Source: Anas platyrhynchos
Taxonomy: Eukaryota > Chordata > Aves > Anseriformes > Anatidae
Assembly (NCBI RefSeq): GCF_047663525.1
Contig: NC_092592.1
Span: 20,596,001 to 20,660,000 of the forward strand
Reading direction: 5' to 3'
DNA: 64,000 bases
The notes under the pieces are model-generated. The model made no database searches and was not told where the DNA came from. It was given only the letters and a program-made list of their open reading frames with translations. Both the position numbers and the translations under genes were made by a program. Every line of letters starts with the position of its first letter. Position 1 is the first letter of the stretch. Shown here one piece after another: positions 10,601 through 22,000 of the stretch.

Positions 10601-13334
10601 CCTCCTAGATACACACCTGCATGTAGCATCTTGGGAAGCCTCTAGCCTACACGTAGAGACCCTGGCAGGCCTCCTGCCTTAGCGTGCTGATGGAAAACAG
10701 CCTTAATATTTTCACTCCAGCTCCCTGAGGAGCTCTGGCTGCACCTATGTGGGCCCTATGTTTTCAGAGCCCTCCTTACCAAGGAGTAACTGTGTCACCT
10801 CCAAAGCTGTATTACAAAATGCAAGTTCTAGACACCTCTGCATGGAGCGCCCAAGCTCAGCTTTTGTGCTCGAGTAACGCCTGCCTGTCTGGCTGCAGAA
10901 ATCACATCAGTTTTAGCATCTCCCTGGTCAGAAATGCTTGGCTTTGTGCTCCATATAGATTTGGCTTCATCCTCTTCATAGACAGCTTTCTTCTGGCAGA
11001 GGCTACAGGGGAAGGGCCTTTCTCCAGCAAGACTTCAAGGCATCTGTGTGTGTGTTTTGCCTGCAGGGTCTGCGTCTCTGGGTGGAAGCAGCAGATGCAG
11101 GTGTTGTTGTTGTCTCCTTTGGCATCGGGATCCGAGCTCTTCCAAACGACCTGGTGGAGAAGATGGCTGGCGCGTTTGCCCGCCTCCCACAGAGGGTGGT
11201 GTGGAGGTGAGGAGGGGATGGGATTCCTCATAACTCCAGTTGGATGACAATCAGACAGTTTGCTTTCCATCTCTTGATCTGATTGAATTTATAATTGTTA
11301 TAAATTGTTATAATTACGTTGTGTGTGTTTTTCTTTTCCTGTTTTTTTTATCTTTATCTCTTCCCATAGATACTTCGGACAGAAGCCAAGAAACCTGGGT
11401 GAGAATACACTGATGATGGGGTGGCTGCCCCAGAACGACCTGCTAGGTAAGGCAGGGCTGAGTGTGTGTGAGCGTGTGTATGTGTTTGAGCGTGTGTGTG
11501 TACCACTAGCAACATCTCTGGAGTTTAGTCCAAACCACAGCAAGATCATACAAGGAAAACAGCACCTGTGTGGGTCTAAGTCTCTTGCTTGTTGTGAGTC
11601 TGATCTGTAAATAGTATGATCCTCACCTATTGCCTGTTTGAAGCTGTATCTTGGCGCTTACTTCCCTTGCTCTCCAGGTTCTGCCCTGTGTGTTTTGGGC
11701 TGCTGTGTTCCTGAAGGATAACGTGAATGTTCATCCTCTGTGCTCAGCATGTTTGGTTTTCCCTAAGCACGCATCCACGCTGTGTCTTGAAGAAGCCACC
11801 AGTAGTCTTGTTTCAGCATGGAAGGCACTGACCTGCTGCTGTTTCTTTGCCTGCAGGTCATCCCAATGTGAAAGCCTTCGTCAGCCACTGCGGGATGAAT
11901 GGCATATTTGAGGCAATTTATCACGGTGTGCCGGTGGTGGGATTCCCTTTCTATGGGGACCAGTTTGACATCATGACCAGAGTGCAGGCGAAGGGCATGG
12001 GTATCCTCATGGACTGGAGCAGCGTGAGAGAAGAGGATCTTTACCAGGCTGTCGTCACAGTTATCTCTGACCCCAGGTGAGCCATGCAGCTGCATTAAGC
12101 AGTTCCTTGGTATGGGCTGCACATAGGGATTGATGCCTTTGTGGCATCCCCCATACAGCCTCCGGACCAAGCAGAGTTGCAAATATTGCTCAGCTGGCCA
12201 GACATGTAATCCTGAGATGTTTGCAGGAAGATATACTCCAACATTTGCCGTGAGAGAGCATGATCTAGCCCTGTTTGGCTTTGACTGTAATTTTCTTAGA
12301 AAGCTTTCTGAGATGCAGAGGCACAAACCTCTTTCATTTTAATGCCAGCCTGTTATCAGGTAAAATGAGATTGTATCCTTAACTTGTGATTTCCTTGGTC
12401 TTGTCCAAAAAGCTTTCTGTAGAAACAGTTATCTGCAGCCTATGGGCTGCAGATAATGCTTCATCCATTGCTTCTCAAAACAAGGCTTTTCCCCTTTCCT
12501 TGATTTGTTGCAGCACAGTGACACAGGGCTCCCACTGTCTAATATAACACATGCAACTGTTAGTGTTTGAAGTGCTGTCAAAGAGCTTGATTTTTTTTTT
12601 TTAATCAACTCATCTATTGACCACAGAGTAAGTTGTTAAGGTGTTCCACTCAGTAGCGAAGTATTTGGCCAGTTACCAAACAACTGACCACTGCTTGATG
12701 CTGGGTGAGACCTTCTGCTGCAAACTCGCTTCAAAAAGCCTTGATCCATCAGAAACCACTGAGCAGTCATCTTACCAAGGAACTTAGGAACTGAACTGCC
12801 AGCCTTGTTAACAAAACAGTAAAATGCACTCTGGCTTGTGCTGCCATGGCTAATGATTGCCATCAGAGTGGCTTTTAGAGGCAGATGTGAAACGAATCTT
12901 GGAGTAAATGTGCCACACCCCTAAGGTATCACCTGGGACTTGAAGGCACCACTGAATCAGACCGCTTCTTAGCTATGAGGCCCCTGTCAGATTGACAATT
13001 TCTTGTCTTCCTTTGCAGTTACAGAAAAGCAGCTAAGCTCATCTCAGCCCTGCACCTGGACAAACCAATGCATGCTCTCAACAGGACAGTGTACTGGCTG
13101 GAGTACCTCCTTCGTCATGATGGGGCACCTTACCTTCGCCCCGCTGTCTACGACCTCTCCTTATATGAGTACTTCTGCTTGGACATCTTGGCTCTTCTCT
13201 TGCTCTGCCTGGCCAGCATTGGATTTGTGCTCTACAAGTCTGTGGTGTGGTACAGGAGGAAGAGGGCCAGCCCTGTCTATCAGAATGGCAACTGCATGAA
13301 AGGCCACTTCACAGAAGAGAAGAAGTTGCAGTAG
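7661..13334 (+). CDS. UGT8-like UDP-glycosyltransferase (5 coding exons, about 531 aa)
   Basis: Coding exons are 7661-8503, 11067-11206, 11370-11446, 11857-12076 and 13019-13334, all with GT-AG borders and consistent phase. The product is about 531 aa; human UGT8 is 541. Family: membrane-bound GT1 glycosyltransferases, closest by eye to UGT8 (ceramide galactosyltransferase), with shared strings such as LLLVDPN, AYVPEFNSL, DFPRPTLP and WLPQNDLLG. In order it has a signal peptide (about residues 1-27), acceptor domain with likely catalytic His40 in FDSH, a sequon at N127, the UGT signature (residues 355-395, FVSHCGMNG then YHGVPVVG), a sequon N448-R-T, a transmembrane segment at about 480-499, a short basic tail and a C-terminal KKLQ that fits a KKxx ER-retrieval signal. 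The active site would face the ER lumen. An odd point is GDQ at 387-389, where UGT8 has GDH. A second ATG at 7667 has a better context than 7661. The family is sure; acceptor and sugar are not. Confidence 0.92.
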
Positions 13335-13975
13335 TGGCTCAGCATGTTCCAGGGCACATCCCTTCACTGTGAAATGAACTGCTGCCGTGCCAAGAAATGT
13401 ACGGCACGCAGGCACAGAGAGAGGCGAAAGATCAGCAGGTCTGGATGAGAAGAGCCGGGGGGAGGGAGGTGTATTGCAAAGGCCTGTGTGCACACCTCTG
13501 TGTACAGCACCTGTGGGCGGGGACGCGAATTCAGGCATGGGTGGAAGCACTTGGCCAGGACGCTGGGAATGGGGCATGGGTAGGTAGACTTCCAGGGAGG
13601 AGTGCGAGTTGTTCCCTTTTTATTGCACGTTGGTTTAGATGCTAGTGTTGCTCTTCTGGCTTTTTGGATCTCTGGGGAGGCTCTGGAGGTAGGAATAGCG
13701 TTTCATGTGTGGCAGACATTGCTTCTCCTCTGGCTTGTCACCAAGACCCCTGAGAGTCAGGATTCCTTTATGTGCAGGTGAGGACTGGAGGTAGAGCTGT
13801 GGACAGGGAAGGGCACTGAAAGTATTGCTTAAAAGAAAATGAAACCGGTCTGTTTAAAGTTCTGTGGGTAAATGTTGTTCTTCCTGCTTCCATCAACCCT
13901 CTGCAATCTTGTTTGTGTTTGAGCTAAATTATTATTATTATTTTTTAAATAAAGTTATATTCATTCCCCTGGGTG
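13335..13975 (+). other. 3' UTR of the UGT8-like gene
   Basis: Non-coding sequence follows the TAG at 13332-13334 and ends soon after an AATAAA at 13948-13953, which is preceded by an AT-rich run. The length of about 640 nt is ordinary. Confidence 0.7.
13948..13953 (+). promoter_or_regulatory. poly(A) signal AATAAA, UGT8-like gene
   Basis: A canonical hexamer about 615 nt after the stop codon, followed by a G/T-rich stretch near 13970-14000. Confidence 0.7.
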
Positions 13976-16900
13976 GTAGTGCTCCAGTGTCGGTTTAATG
14001 TGAACCTCTGGTCCTTGTAACAGGAGGTCATTCAAGCAGACTCACATGGTTTTCCCTTCGTATCACTGCTGCTACAGTCTCCACGTACCTCTAGACCCCT
14101 ACAAACCTCTGTCAGCAATTCCTCTTGGCCTTCTCCCAGGGTTTCATGCGGTGCCTTCCCTCCTCTGCCTGTACATAACACACCCATGCCCATGGAGTCT
14201 CCAAACCTGTGGTAAAAGAAGAATTTGGAACAGATGCCAAGTGCTAGGACCACAGGAAGAGCAGCCAGCAGCTTGGAGAGCTGATCACAGGCAATGGGCC
14301 ATGCAGCCTGCTTATAGAAGCAACAAGCTCTGCTCTTTCTGAAGAAAGCATTCCTCATTTCAACATGTGCAGGCATGCTCTTGTCCCCCTCAGGGTCATG
14401 GTGTGGAGTGATACCCACGTGTTTTTACTCACCCTGGGCTCTAAGACAAACCCACGCCTGGATGCAGTTGCACAACCTACCCGCAGCACTGGCTGATGGT
14501 CTGACTGGTGATGCCCCACACCGAGGGTTGATGGCTGTGCTCTTGGCTGTGGCTCATTTCCAGGCTCTCCTCCTGCTTTTGCATGTGCTTCTCATTCCAA
14601 AGCAGGTGCTGTGTATAACCTCTCAAGCAGCAGTTTGGCTGGGCTCCTGGGATGCCCTGGGTTGGGACAGTGCCCAGCTCTGACTCAGTGGCTTCTCTGA
14701 TGCCTGGCAGTGCAACCTTCCCTCCCCAGCCCTCAGCTTGCAGTGGTGTTGTAGCGAAAAATGTTTTGGACAAGATTCCTGTTTGCTGTCTAGGATGGGT
14801 GAGAACAGCCCATAGACTTAAGCTGCTGCTGTATTTCCTGGAATTTCTTGCTGTTTCCTGGGATACCCACACCTGGCTGTAGTCAGGGGTGAGCTTGGTG
14901 AGCTGTTGCTCTAGCTTTGTAGCAGACCTAGGTGGCTTCATGCCTCAGAGCCGAGGGCATGGAAAGGGGAGATTAGAGCAAGGTGAGCTACAAACGGGGA
15001 GGAGGGGAAAAGCAGGAGTTGTAGATAGGTGGCAGAAACAGTGGCTACATGGCACCTTTCTGCCTCTGAGTTGGAATTTCAAGGTTGGTAGTTTTTTGGA
15101 GAAAAATATATATTGGTGCAAGTTCTGCAGCATGGCTGCTGGTTGCCCTGTGGTGGCTTTGTCATTAGCTACCAGCGGGTGAGCATGGAGAAGGGGTAGG
15201 GTGTTTTGCTCAGTTCCTTCTTCTTTCTGGGGAGGAAAAGGGAGACTATTAATTCAGCCTACATGAGGGTCTGCCTGTTTAGATCAAGCTGAATATAGGA
15301 AATGATTTGGGAAGTTTGTGGCTTGGTGAGCTTAAAGAGAAGAAGAAACAAGGGCACCATGGCCTGATGGGGCCAGAGACCTATATCTTGTTTTGCTTTC
15401 AAGAGCAGAAGAGCAGGGAGATGTTTGTGGCCCAAGGAGCCTGTGCAGGGTTACAAAAACCTGAGTGTTTTCCAGTTTGCTGAGAATGATGCCGTCTTGC
15501 TGTTTACACATTCAGAAAGAAGTTCTAGCCAGAAAAAAATGAGAATATAGCACCAGGTGCAACATTAACACGCTGCCTCTTACTAGCTATATCCTGAATT
15601 CCTTAAGCTTTTCATGACTACGCTCATTTCCAAACATACAGCAGAGTTAGGAGGCATGTCTAGCCAGAGAGTTGAAATATATATGCTTATTAAAAGATGG
15701 TTCAAAAACTTGGTGAGAAAGCTACTTTTAGTGAAGTAAAGCACAAACCCATACAAGGATCTCATGACTAGGAAGTGGTCATTCAAAAAGCACCCTAAAA
15801 GGAAGTGTCTTCTCCAGCGAGAGCTGTATTTGGGGTTTGAAACGGCCAGGAGGTGTTCTTGGAGTTGTAGGGTGGTTCTCTGAAACTATTTGTATAGCTC
15901 CATAAAGTTTTTCCAGCTTTGCTTTATTCCTGTCCTCTAACTCTTCTGTGTTCCTGCTGAAAGCACAGCTTCCTCTCTTTGGTTTTCTCCATGTTATTCT
16001 TGTTGGTATTCAGTGTTGAATATTGAAGGAAACCATGACACAGCCTGGAGCTGGTTTTTAAGTCCAAATATTAATAATAAACAGCCTGTCACACACGTGT
16101 GGTCAAAACCCGTATCAGGGGGAAAAGACAGGGGTGCGCTCTGCCCCTCAGGCAGCGCTGGTGCCTCTCTCTGGGCAAGATGTGCAACCCCAGGTTACAT
16201 GTGTGCCAGGTCAGGTAACTTAGCATTAAAACCATGGTTTGTGATGCACCAAGCAGGCAACGAGCCCCCCCTTTTTTTCATCCTCAAGGAGAAGTAGGAT
16301 ATGACTCAACACTTTCCCCAAGGCTGCTGGGGCCTCACCCAGGAGCTGCAACCCCAGCTGAGGCCCGTACAGCACCAAACTCTCTTCTGCCCCTGCTTCT
16401 GTCTCTTAGCAAGGCATGGAGAGCCCAAGCACCAGCTGGAGTGCCAGCTGCCTCCCCATGCCCACAAAACCCCACGAGGGCCCTGTGTGGCTGTGCAGAC
16501 AGGGAGGCATGGGGAGCGAGCCAGCTGGCTTTTCAGGTTGCCCCAGCCCCGTGGGCTGGTGGAGAACATGGGACCCTGCAAGCAGAGCTGGCCTGGCGCC
16601 GGAGACACCCTGGGGAGGCAGGCAGGCACGTTTTCCAGGGATCAGCACCAGGCTGGTGTGAGGGAAAGCCTCTTCAGCCCCTGCATGTTCGTGTGGGGGT
16701 GGGTCCTCGTGTGCCCTCCGTCAGCATCCCTGCAGGACAGCCTGTCCCCGGCCTGCAGCCGGCCACGTCAGCTCCACGGCTGGTTTTTCCAGCCTGGGAA
16801 GGTGGCGGCTCCAAAGTAGGTCAACAAAATTTGGCTAATCAAGGGGAGCCGTCTCCCTCTGCAGGTGAGTGTGAAGTCACCCTAGCCGTGGGAGGATCGC

Positions 16901-17485
16901 GGCAAGGACGGCTCCTTGAAGGCTCCGGGATTTTGACTCATTCCATCATTAAATGGCAGTGAGCAAAGAGCATCAGGTGAAGAAGCTTCCTTGCACCTCT
17001 GTGCCAGCAGATCTTTCTGGCTGGTGCAGGAGCCTGGGCATGGCTTAGCCCCAGCCACTTGCCCACCATGGGCTGGCTCTGCCCATGGACCTCTCCCCAG
17101 GGGTCCCCATACCCTTTTTTGATCCTCTTGAGGATGCAGGCAATGCCTTCCTTGGATGCTTCTCCTTGTTCTTTCCAACCTCATCCTTTCTAAGCCCTTC
17201 ATCCATTCCCACTCGTCTTCCTCTCAATAGCCTCTTCAAACCAATTGCTGGGTTTGGCTGGGCTAAACTAAATTTCTGGAAAGCCTCTTATGTACGGCTG
17301 CTCAGTCACAGGCACAAGCATTGCTAAGGCTGTGGTTTAAACTCTTAAGCTATCTGGGTATTTAGTCTCAGAGTAATAAAGGAAAGCAATTACAGACTTT
17401 ATTGCTCCTAGGCCATTAGCAAAAGCTTGTTCTCATGCTCCCCACCTTCCGTCTGAGCCTGCTAACCCCCAGCAAGGCCCTTCTA
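13976..17485. other. intergenic, no gene recognised
   Basis: Between the UGT8-like poly(A) site and the CR1 element. The stretch 16100-17100 is G/C-rich and carries overlapping open frames of up to 242 codons on both strands. They have no recognisable domain and no splice or start context worth a call. Nothing else stands out. Confidence 0.4.
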
Positions 17486-19024
17486 CATAGAATCATAGAA
17501 TCATAGAATATCCTAAGTTGGAAGGGACCCTTAAGGATCATCAAGTCCAACTCTTGACACCGCACAGGTCTACCCAAGTTCAGACCATGTGACTAAGTGC
17601 ACAGTCCAATCTCTTCTTAAATTCAGTCAGGCTCGGTGCAGTGACCACTTCCCTGGGGAGCCTGTTCCAGTGTGCAACCACTCTCTCTGTGAAGAACCCT
17701 TTCCTGATGTCCAGCCTAAACTTCCCCTGCCTCAGCTTAACTCCATTCCCGCGGGTCCTGTCGCTGGTGTTAATGGAGAAAAGGTCTCCTGCCTCTCGAC
17801 ACCCCCTTACGAGGAAGTTGTAGACTGCGATGAGGTCTCCCCTCAGCCTCCTCTTCTCCAGGCTGAACAGGCCCAGTGCCCTCAGCCGTTCCTCGTACGT
17901 CTTCCCCTCCAGGCCTTTCACCATCTTCGTAGCCCTCCTCTGGACACTCTCCAACAGTTTCATGTCCTTTTTATACTGTGGTGCCCAGAACTGCACACAG
18001 TACTCGAGGTGAGGCCGCACCAGCGCAGAGTAGAGCGGGACAATCACCTCCCTCGACCTACTAGCGATGCCGTGCTTGATGCACCCCAGGACACGGTTGG
18101 CCCTCCTGGCTGCCAGGGCACACTGCCGGCTCATATTCAACTTGTTGTCTACCACGACCCCCAGATCCCTCTCTTCTAGGCTGCTCTCCAGCGTCTCATC
18201 GCCCAGTCTGTACGTGCAGCCAGGGTTTCCCCGTCCCAGGTGCAGGACCCGGCACTTGCTCTTATTGAACTTCATGCGGTTGGCGATCGCCCAGCTCTCC
18301 AACCTATCCAGATCCCTCTGCAAGGCCTTTCCACCCTCATTCGAGTCCACAACTCCTCCAAGTTTGGTGTCATCAGCAAACTTGCTCAAAATGCCTTCTA
18401 TTCCTACATCCAGATCGTTTATAAAAATATTGAAAAGTACCGGCCCTAAAATGGAGCCTTGAGGGACCCCACTGGTGACCGCCCGCCAGCCTGACGCAGC
18501 CCCATTCACCATAACCCTTTGGGCCCTGCCCGTTAGCCAATTGCTCACCCATCGTATGATGTTTTTATTTAGCTGTATGCTGGACATTTTGTCCAGTAGG
18601 ATCCTATGGGAAACCGTGTCAAAAGCCTTGCTGAAGTCCAAAAAAATCACATCAGCTGGTTTCCCTTGGTCTACCATACGGGTGATCTTATCATAAAAGG
18701 AAATCAGGTTAGTTAGGCAGGACCTACCCTTCACAAACCCATGCTGGCTGGGACCAATGACTGCTTTGTCCCCCAGGTGCGCCTCAATACGTTCGAGAAC
18801 CATCTTCTCCATGATTTTACCAGGCACTGATGTGAGACTGACAGGCCTGTAATTGCTAGGGTCTTCTTTCTGACCCTTCTTGAAAATCGGCACAACATTT
18901 GCCAGCTTCCAGTCTACCGGGACCTCTCCAGACTCCCAGGATCGTTGAAAAATAATTGAGAGAGGTTCCGCGATGACGTCCGCCAGCTCCTTCAGCACCC
19001 GGGGATGAATCCCATCTACCCGCT
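17486..19024 (-). mobile_element. CR1 LINE, 5'-truncated, reverse-transcriptase frame open
   Basis: A minus-strand non-LTR retrotransposon of the chicken-repeat-1 family. Its 3' end, at the low coordinate, carries three tandem octamers of the CATAGAAT type at about 17487-17510, the hallmark of bird CR1. Reading leftward from about 19024, homology begins abruptly at [14 protein letters not shown], inside ORF2, so the endonuclease, ORF1 and 5' UTR are absent, as usual for target-primed insertion. The remaining ORF2 is uninterrupted for about 480 codons to its stop at 17580-17582. Landmarks are [41 protein letters not shown] (the RT active-site FADD) and a C-terminal region with [14 protein letters not shown]. 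No target-site duplication is seen, also normal for CR1. The open frame suggests a fairly recent insertion. Confidence 0.95.
17580..19018 (-). CDS. CR1 ORF2 remnant: reverse transcriptase part, N-terminally truncated
   Basis: Open reading frame inside the CR1 element covering most of the RT domain and the C-terminal region, with intact FADD and the GVPQGS motif. It lacks its own start codon and the apurinic endonuclease domain because of 5' truncation, so it is not expected to give an active enzyme. It is best treated as part of the repeat, not as a host gene. Confidence 0.85.
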
Positions 19025-22000
19025 GTTATTAAAGACCATGTGGGATGCAGCTGGGGCTGATTCCTTCTGGGCTTTTTGCAGGTAGCCTTGGTGCTAGCAG
19101 CAGCAGATATGCCTGTATTGTATTCCTCCTAAGGGGAACTTTTGAATTATAATTTAACATAAGGCCTTTGTATCAGTGTTATGATAGTGCTGCCATTGGC
19201 TAACCTAATCCCTGTCTTAATTAATAAGTGCTCCTGTAAGGCAAGCTCTTCTGAAATGGGTTCTGATGTAAAACTTGCTGATTTCAGTATGAAGCTTTAC
19301 AGCAAAGAGATTTCTTCTCTTATTGGTAGTTCTGGAAGACTAGAATGAGCCTGCTTGATTGTGAAGAGGTAAGCGTGTTCAAAGTGGGACATAGAACCAG
19401 TTAACAACAGTTTAAAGGAAACAAGATGATTTTTTGTATTTATCAAATCTGAGAGAATGAAGAGGCTTGGAGGACAGTGGGTAACCAGAATGTTTGTGGG
19501 CATGGGCAGCCCTGTATATTTAATGTCTGTTGTTAGGAAAGCGAATCAAGAATTGAAAAACAATAGCTAAACTGTTCTTGGAAGCACCCTAGGTTAACCT
19601 GCATATCTTGGGAAAGCAAAACAAAATAAAACACACATTATATGTTCTGTAAGTAGTAAACAGTATTATAATTCAAATTACATGAGTTCAACAGAGGTTT
19701 CAGCTGGAGTTAAGTTTCAGTGCCCTTTGTGCTAAGCCTTGGGTGAGGTGGTCTCTCAGTAATGGTGGATTTGGGACTCTAATCAGTGAAGCTTCTTAAT
19801 GACTATGCACTGAACCCACCAATCACATGTGGGGTTTTCTATTAAGGCCAGTCTTTTTAAAATCTAAACTAATAGCAAAGAAGTGTTGAGTAGTCAATTT
19901 TCATTAAAAACAAAGTGATGAGAAGCTGAGTGCCTCAGTGAAAATAGAAGATGGGCCGGCCGTTTTTATTGCTAAAAATAAATTGCTTTGCTTTTTTCTT
20001 TCTTGCTTTTGCCCCCTGGATTGGCAGAGTGAGGGATGGTACTGAAGATCTGTGTGTTGGCAGGAGATGCGTTAACAAAGCTGAGTAACCACAGATAGTA
20101 AAATAATTAGCAGAGTCAGGATCAGGGCTAGGGGAGTACTTCTTTCTCATTCAGCCTTAATTCCTCTGATTTAAATTGGTAACATTTTAGTCCCATTTCT
20201 GTTGCCAGCATTTTGCTTTCTAGAACTTGCTGAACCTTCATTTTGTGCTCTTTGCTTTGTCTGAGACTCTGTAGTCTTGATGGACTTCAGCTGGAGAAGT
20301 CATTTTGTCTGTGTCTGGTGTCAGTGTAACTTCTGCTAGCTGTGAGCCCAGACCCCTTATGTGAGCAGAAGAACAGTGAGGTGAAAAGGGGCTGACACTG
20401 AGCCATCAGCAAGGTCTGGCTGTGTGAATACCAGGGGATACTCTGGCTCTGCAAAACAGGAGGTTTTGTGTTTAGGGTCTGAGAATGCAAGGTGAAAAGC
20501 TTTTATGTACCATAACCAATGTAGATGATCGCTCATGATGGCAATTTGGTTAATGAGCCTCTTGTTACTGTGCTGTGGTTTGTTTTACTCTCATTCAAAG
20601 CACTGAGCGTGTTCTGGCTGGGGGAAAAAAAAAAAAAGAGTCTGAATGTTGTGTACAAAGTCTCTCTCTAATGAGTAGTTCAGAAAATACAAATAGGTGC
20701 ATATGTGAATTCCTGTAGATGTTCTTAACTCAGCCTGGGTTTTGAGATTTCTCTGATGAAGAAGTAGCTGATCAGGTTGTTTAAAGGACACCTTCAATCT
20801 TGATCAGAAGTCCTTCAATAGAATTTTTGGTTCAAGAAGCTGGCCCATTTGTTAGGTAGTCAGGTGTACCTGGTCTCCTTCAGCCTCTGTGAATTTCCAG
20901 CTGTGAAAACAGACAGTGGCAAATTAAACTGACAAACTGGTCAGGTTCACCAGACTCTGAATATGCATTCTGCTGCTGTTTTCAGGCTGGAGTTTGAAAA
21001 CATAGCAGCTCTATATGCAAAACCTCAGCCACTCGCTCTGTTCACTCACCTTAATCATTGCTTACAAAAATACCACCAAGCTTACATACGGGCTTCAAAG
21101 AACAGAAGGCTGTGTAAATGGCACACACTACTACACTGCCACTGAGAGAGCTCCATAGAGGTGATTTTTGTCATCAGTGTTTCACATGGGATTTGCAGCT
21201 CTTGGTTTAGAGTAAAGAAGCTGCTCTGATAGCTTTCATCCCGAGAGCAATCGCTGATTGTGACATCTTTAGATTAATAGCTCCTGATGTCACCATCACT
21301 TTTGTGTAACCCTTAGGACATTTGCTATCCCTTATATTATTATCTCTTTGGAGTATTTTGCAGTGGTAAGAGCAACTAGGTCAAAAGTAACTTGCAGTAC
21401 TAGTAAGGACTCCAGATGGTGCCTTCTGAGAAGGCTCCTCCTTACATTCAGTGAATCTGCTTTGGTTTTGTCCTGTTTGGGAAGCAGTCTTGAACGGCAG
21501 TGAGTTCCACAGAAGCAGTCTTTTGGAGGACAAATGCATCAAAGAGGAAATACTTTGGCTAGCTTTCTGTAAAACTGTTCAGCTTTCAGATCTCCAACTT
21601 TCTTGATTATCATACACAACCTTCAGAAGGTCAGTACGAAATGCTGTGCAGGGAGGCTCTGATACAGATATGGGGGCTTCTTCTCGTGGCTGTGTCTTTC
21701 CGGGGCAAAGAGACCTTGTGGTTGAGCCGTGTCTTTTAGTGACTGCCAGCCAACACTGTCTAGGGAGCTACAAGGCAGAACTATTTCCTCTGGTACTGGG
21801 CAGAAGTGAAAAACTTTGAACTGTTTGTATCGGCCTGAGACTGGGGAAGCAGAAGGAAGAGAGGGATGGCCTGCTTGCAAGGAGCAGGGGATCCTCTGTC
21901 CTCCTTGGGCCTGAACCCCCTGTTTCTCCCACAGGAAAAAGGCTCAGGGAGGAGCACAGCCGGTCTCCTCCCTGCCTTTGCTTCCAAGAAGTGAAGAGCT

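Noticed and set aside
16234-16962. 242-codon plus-strand frame
   Set aside because: Several overlapping frames of similar length exist on both strands in this G/C-rich stretch, with no domain in any of them.
17589-18696. Plus-strand frames up to 196 codons inside the CR1
   Set aside because: Antisense shadows of the CR1 reverse-transcriptase frame.
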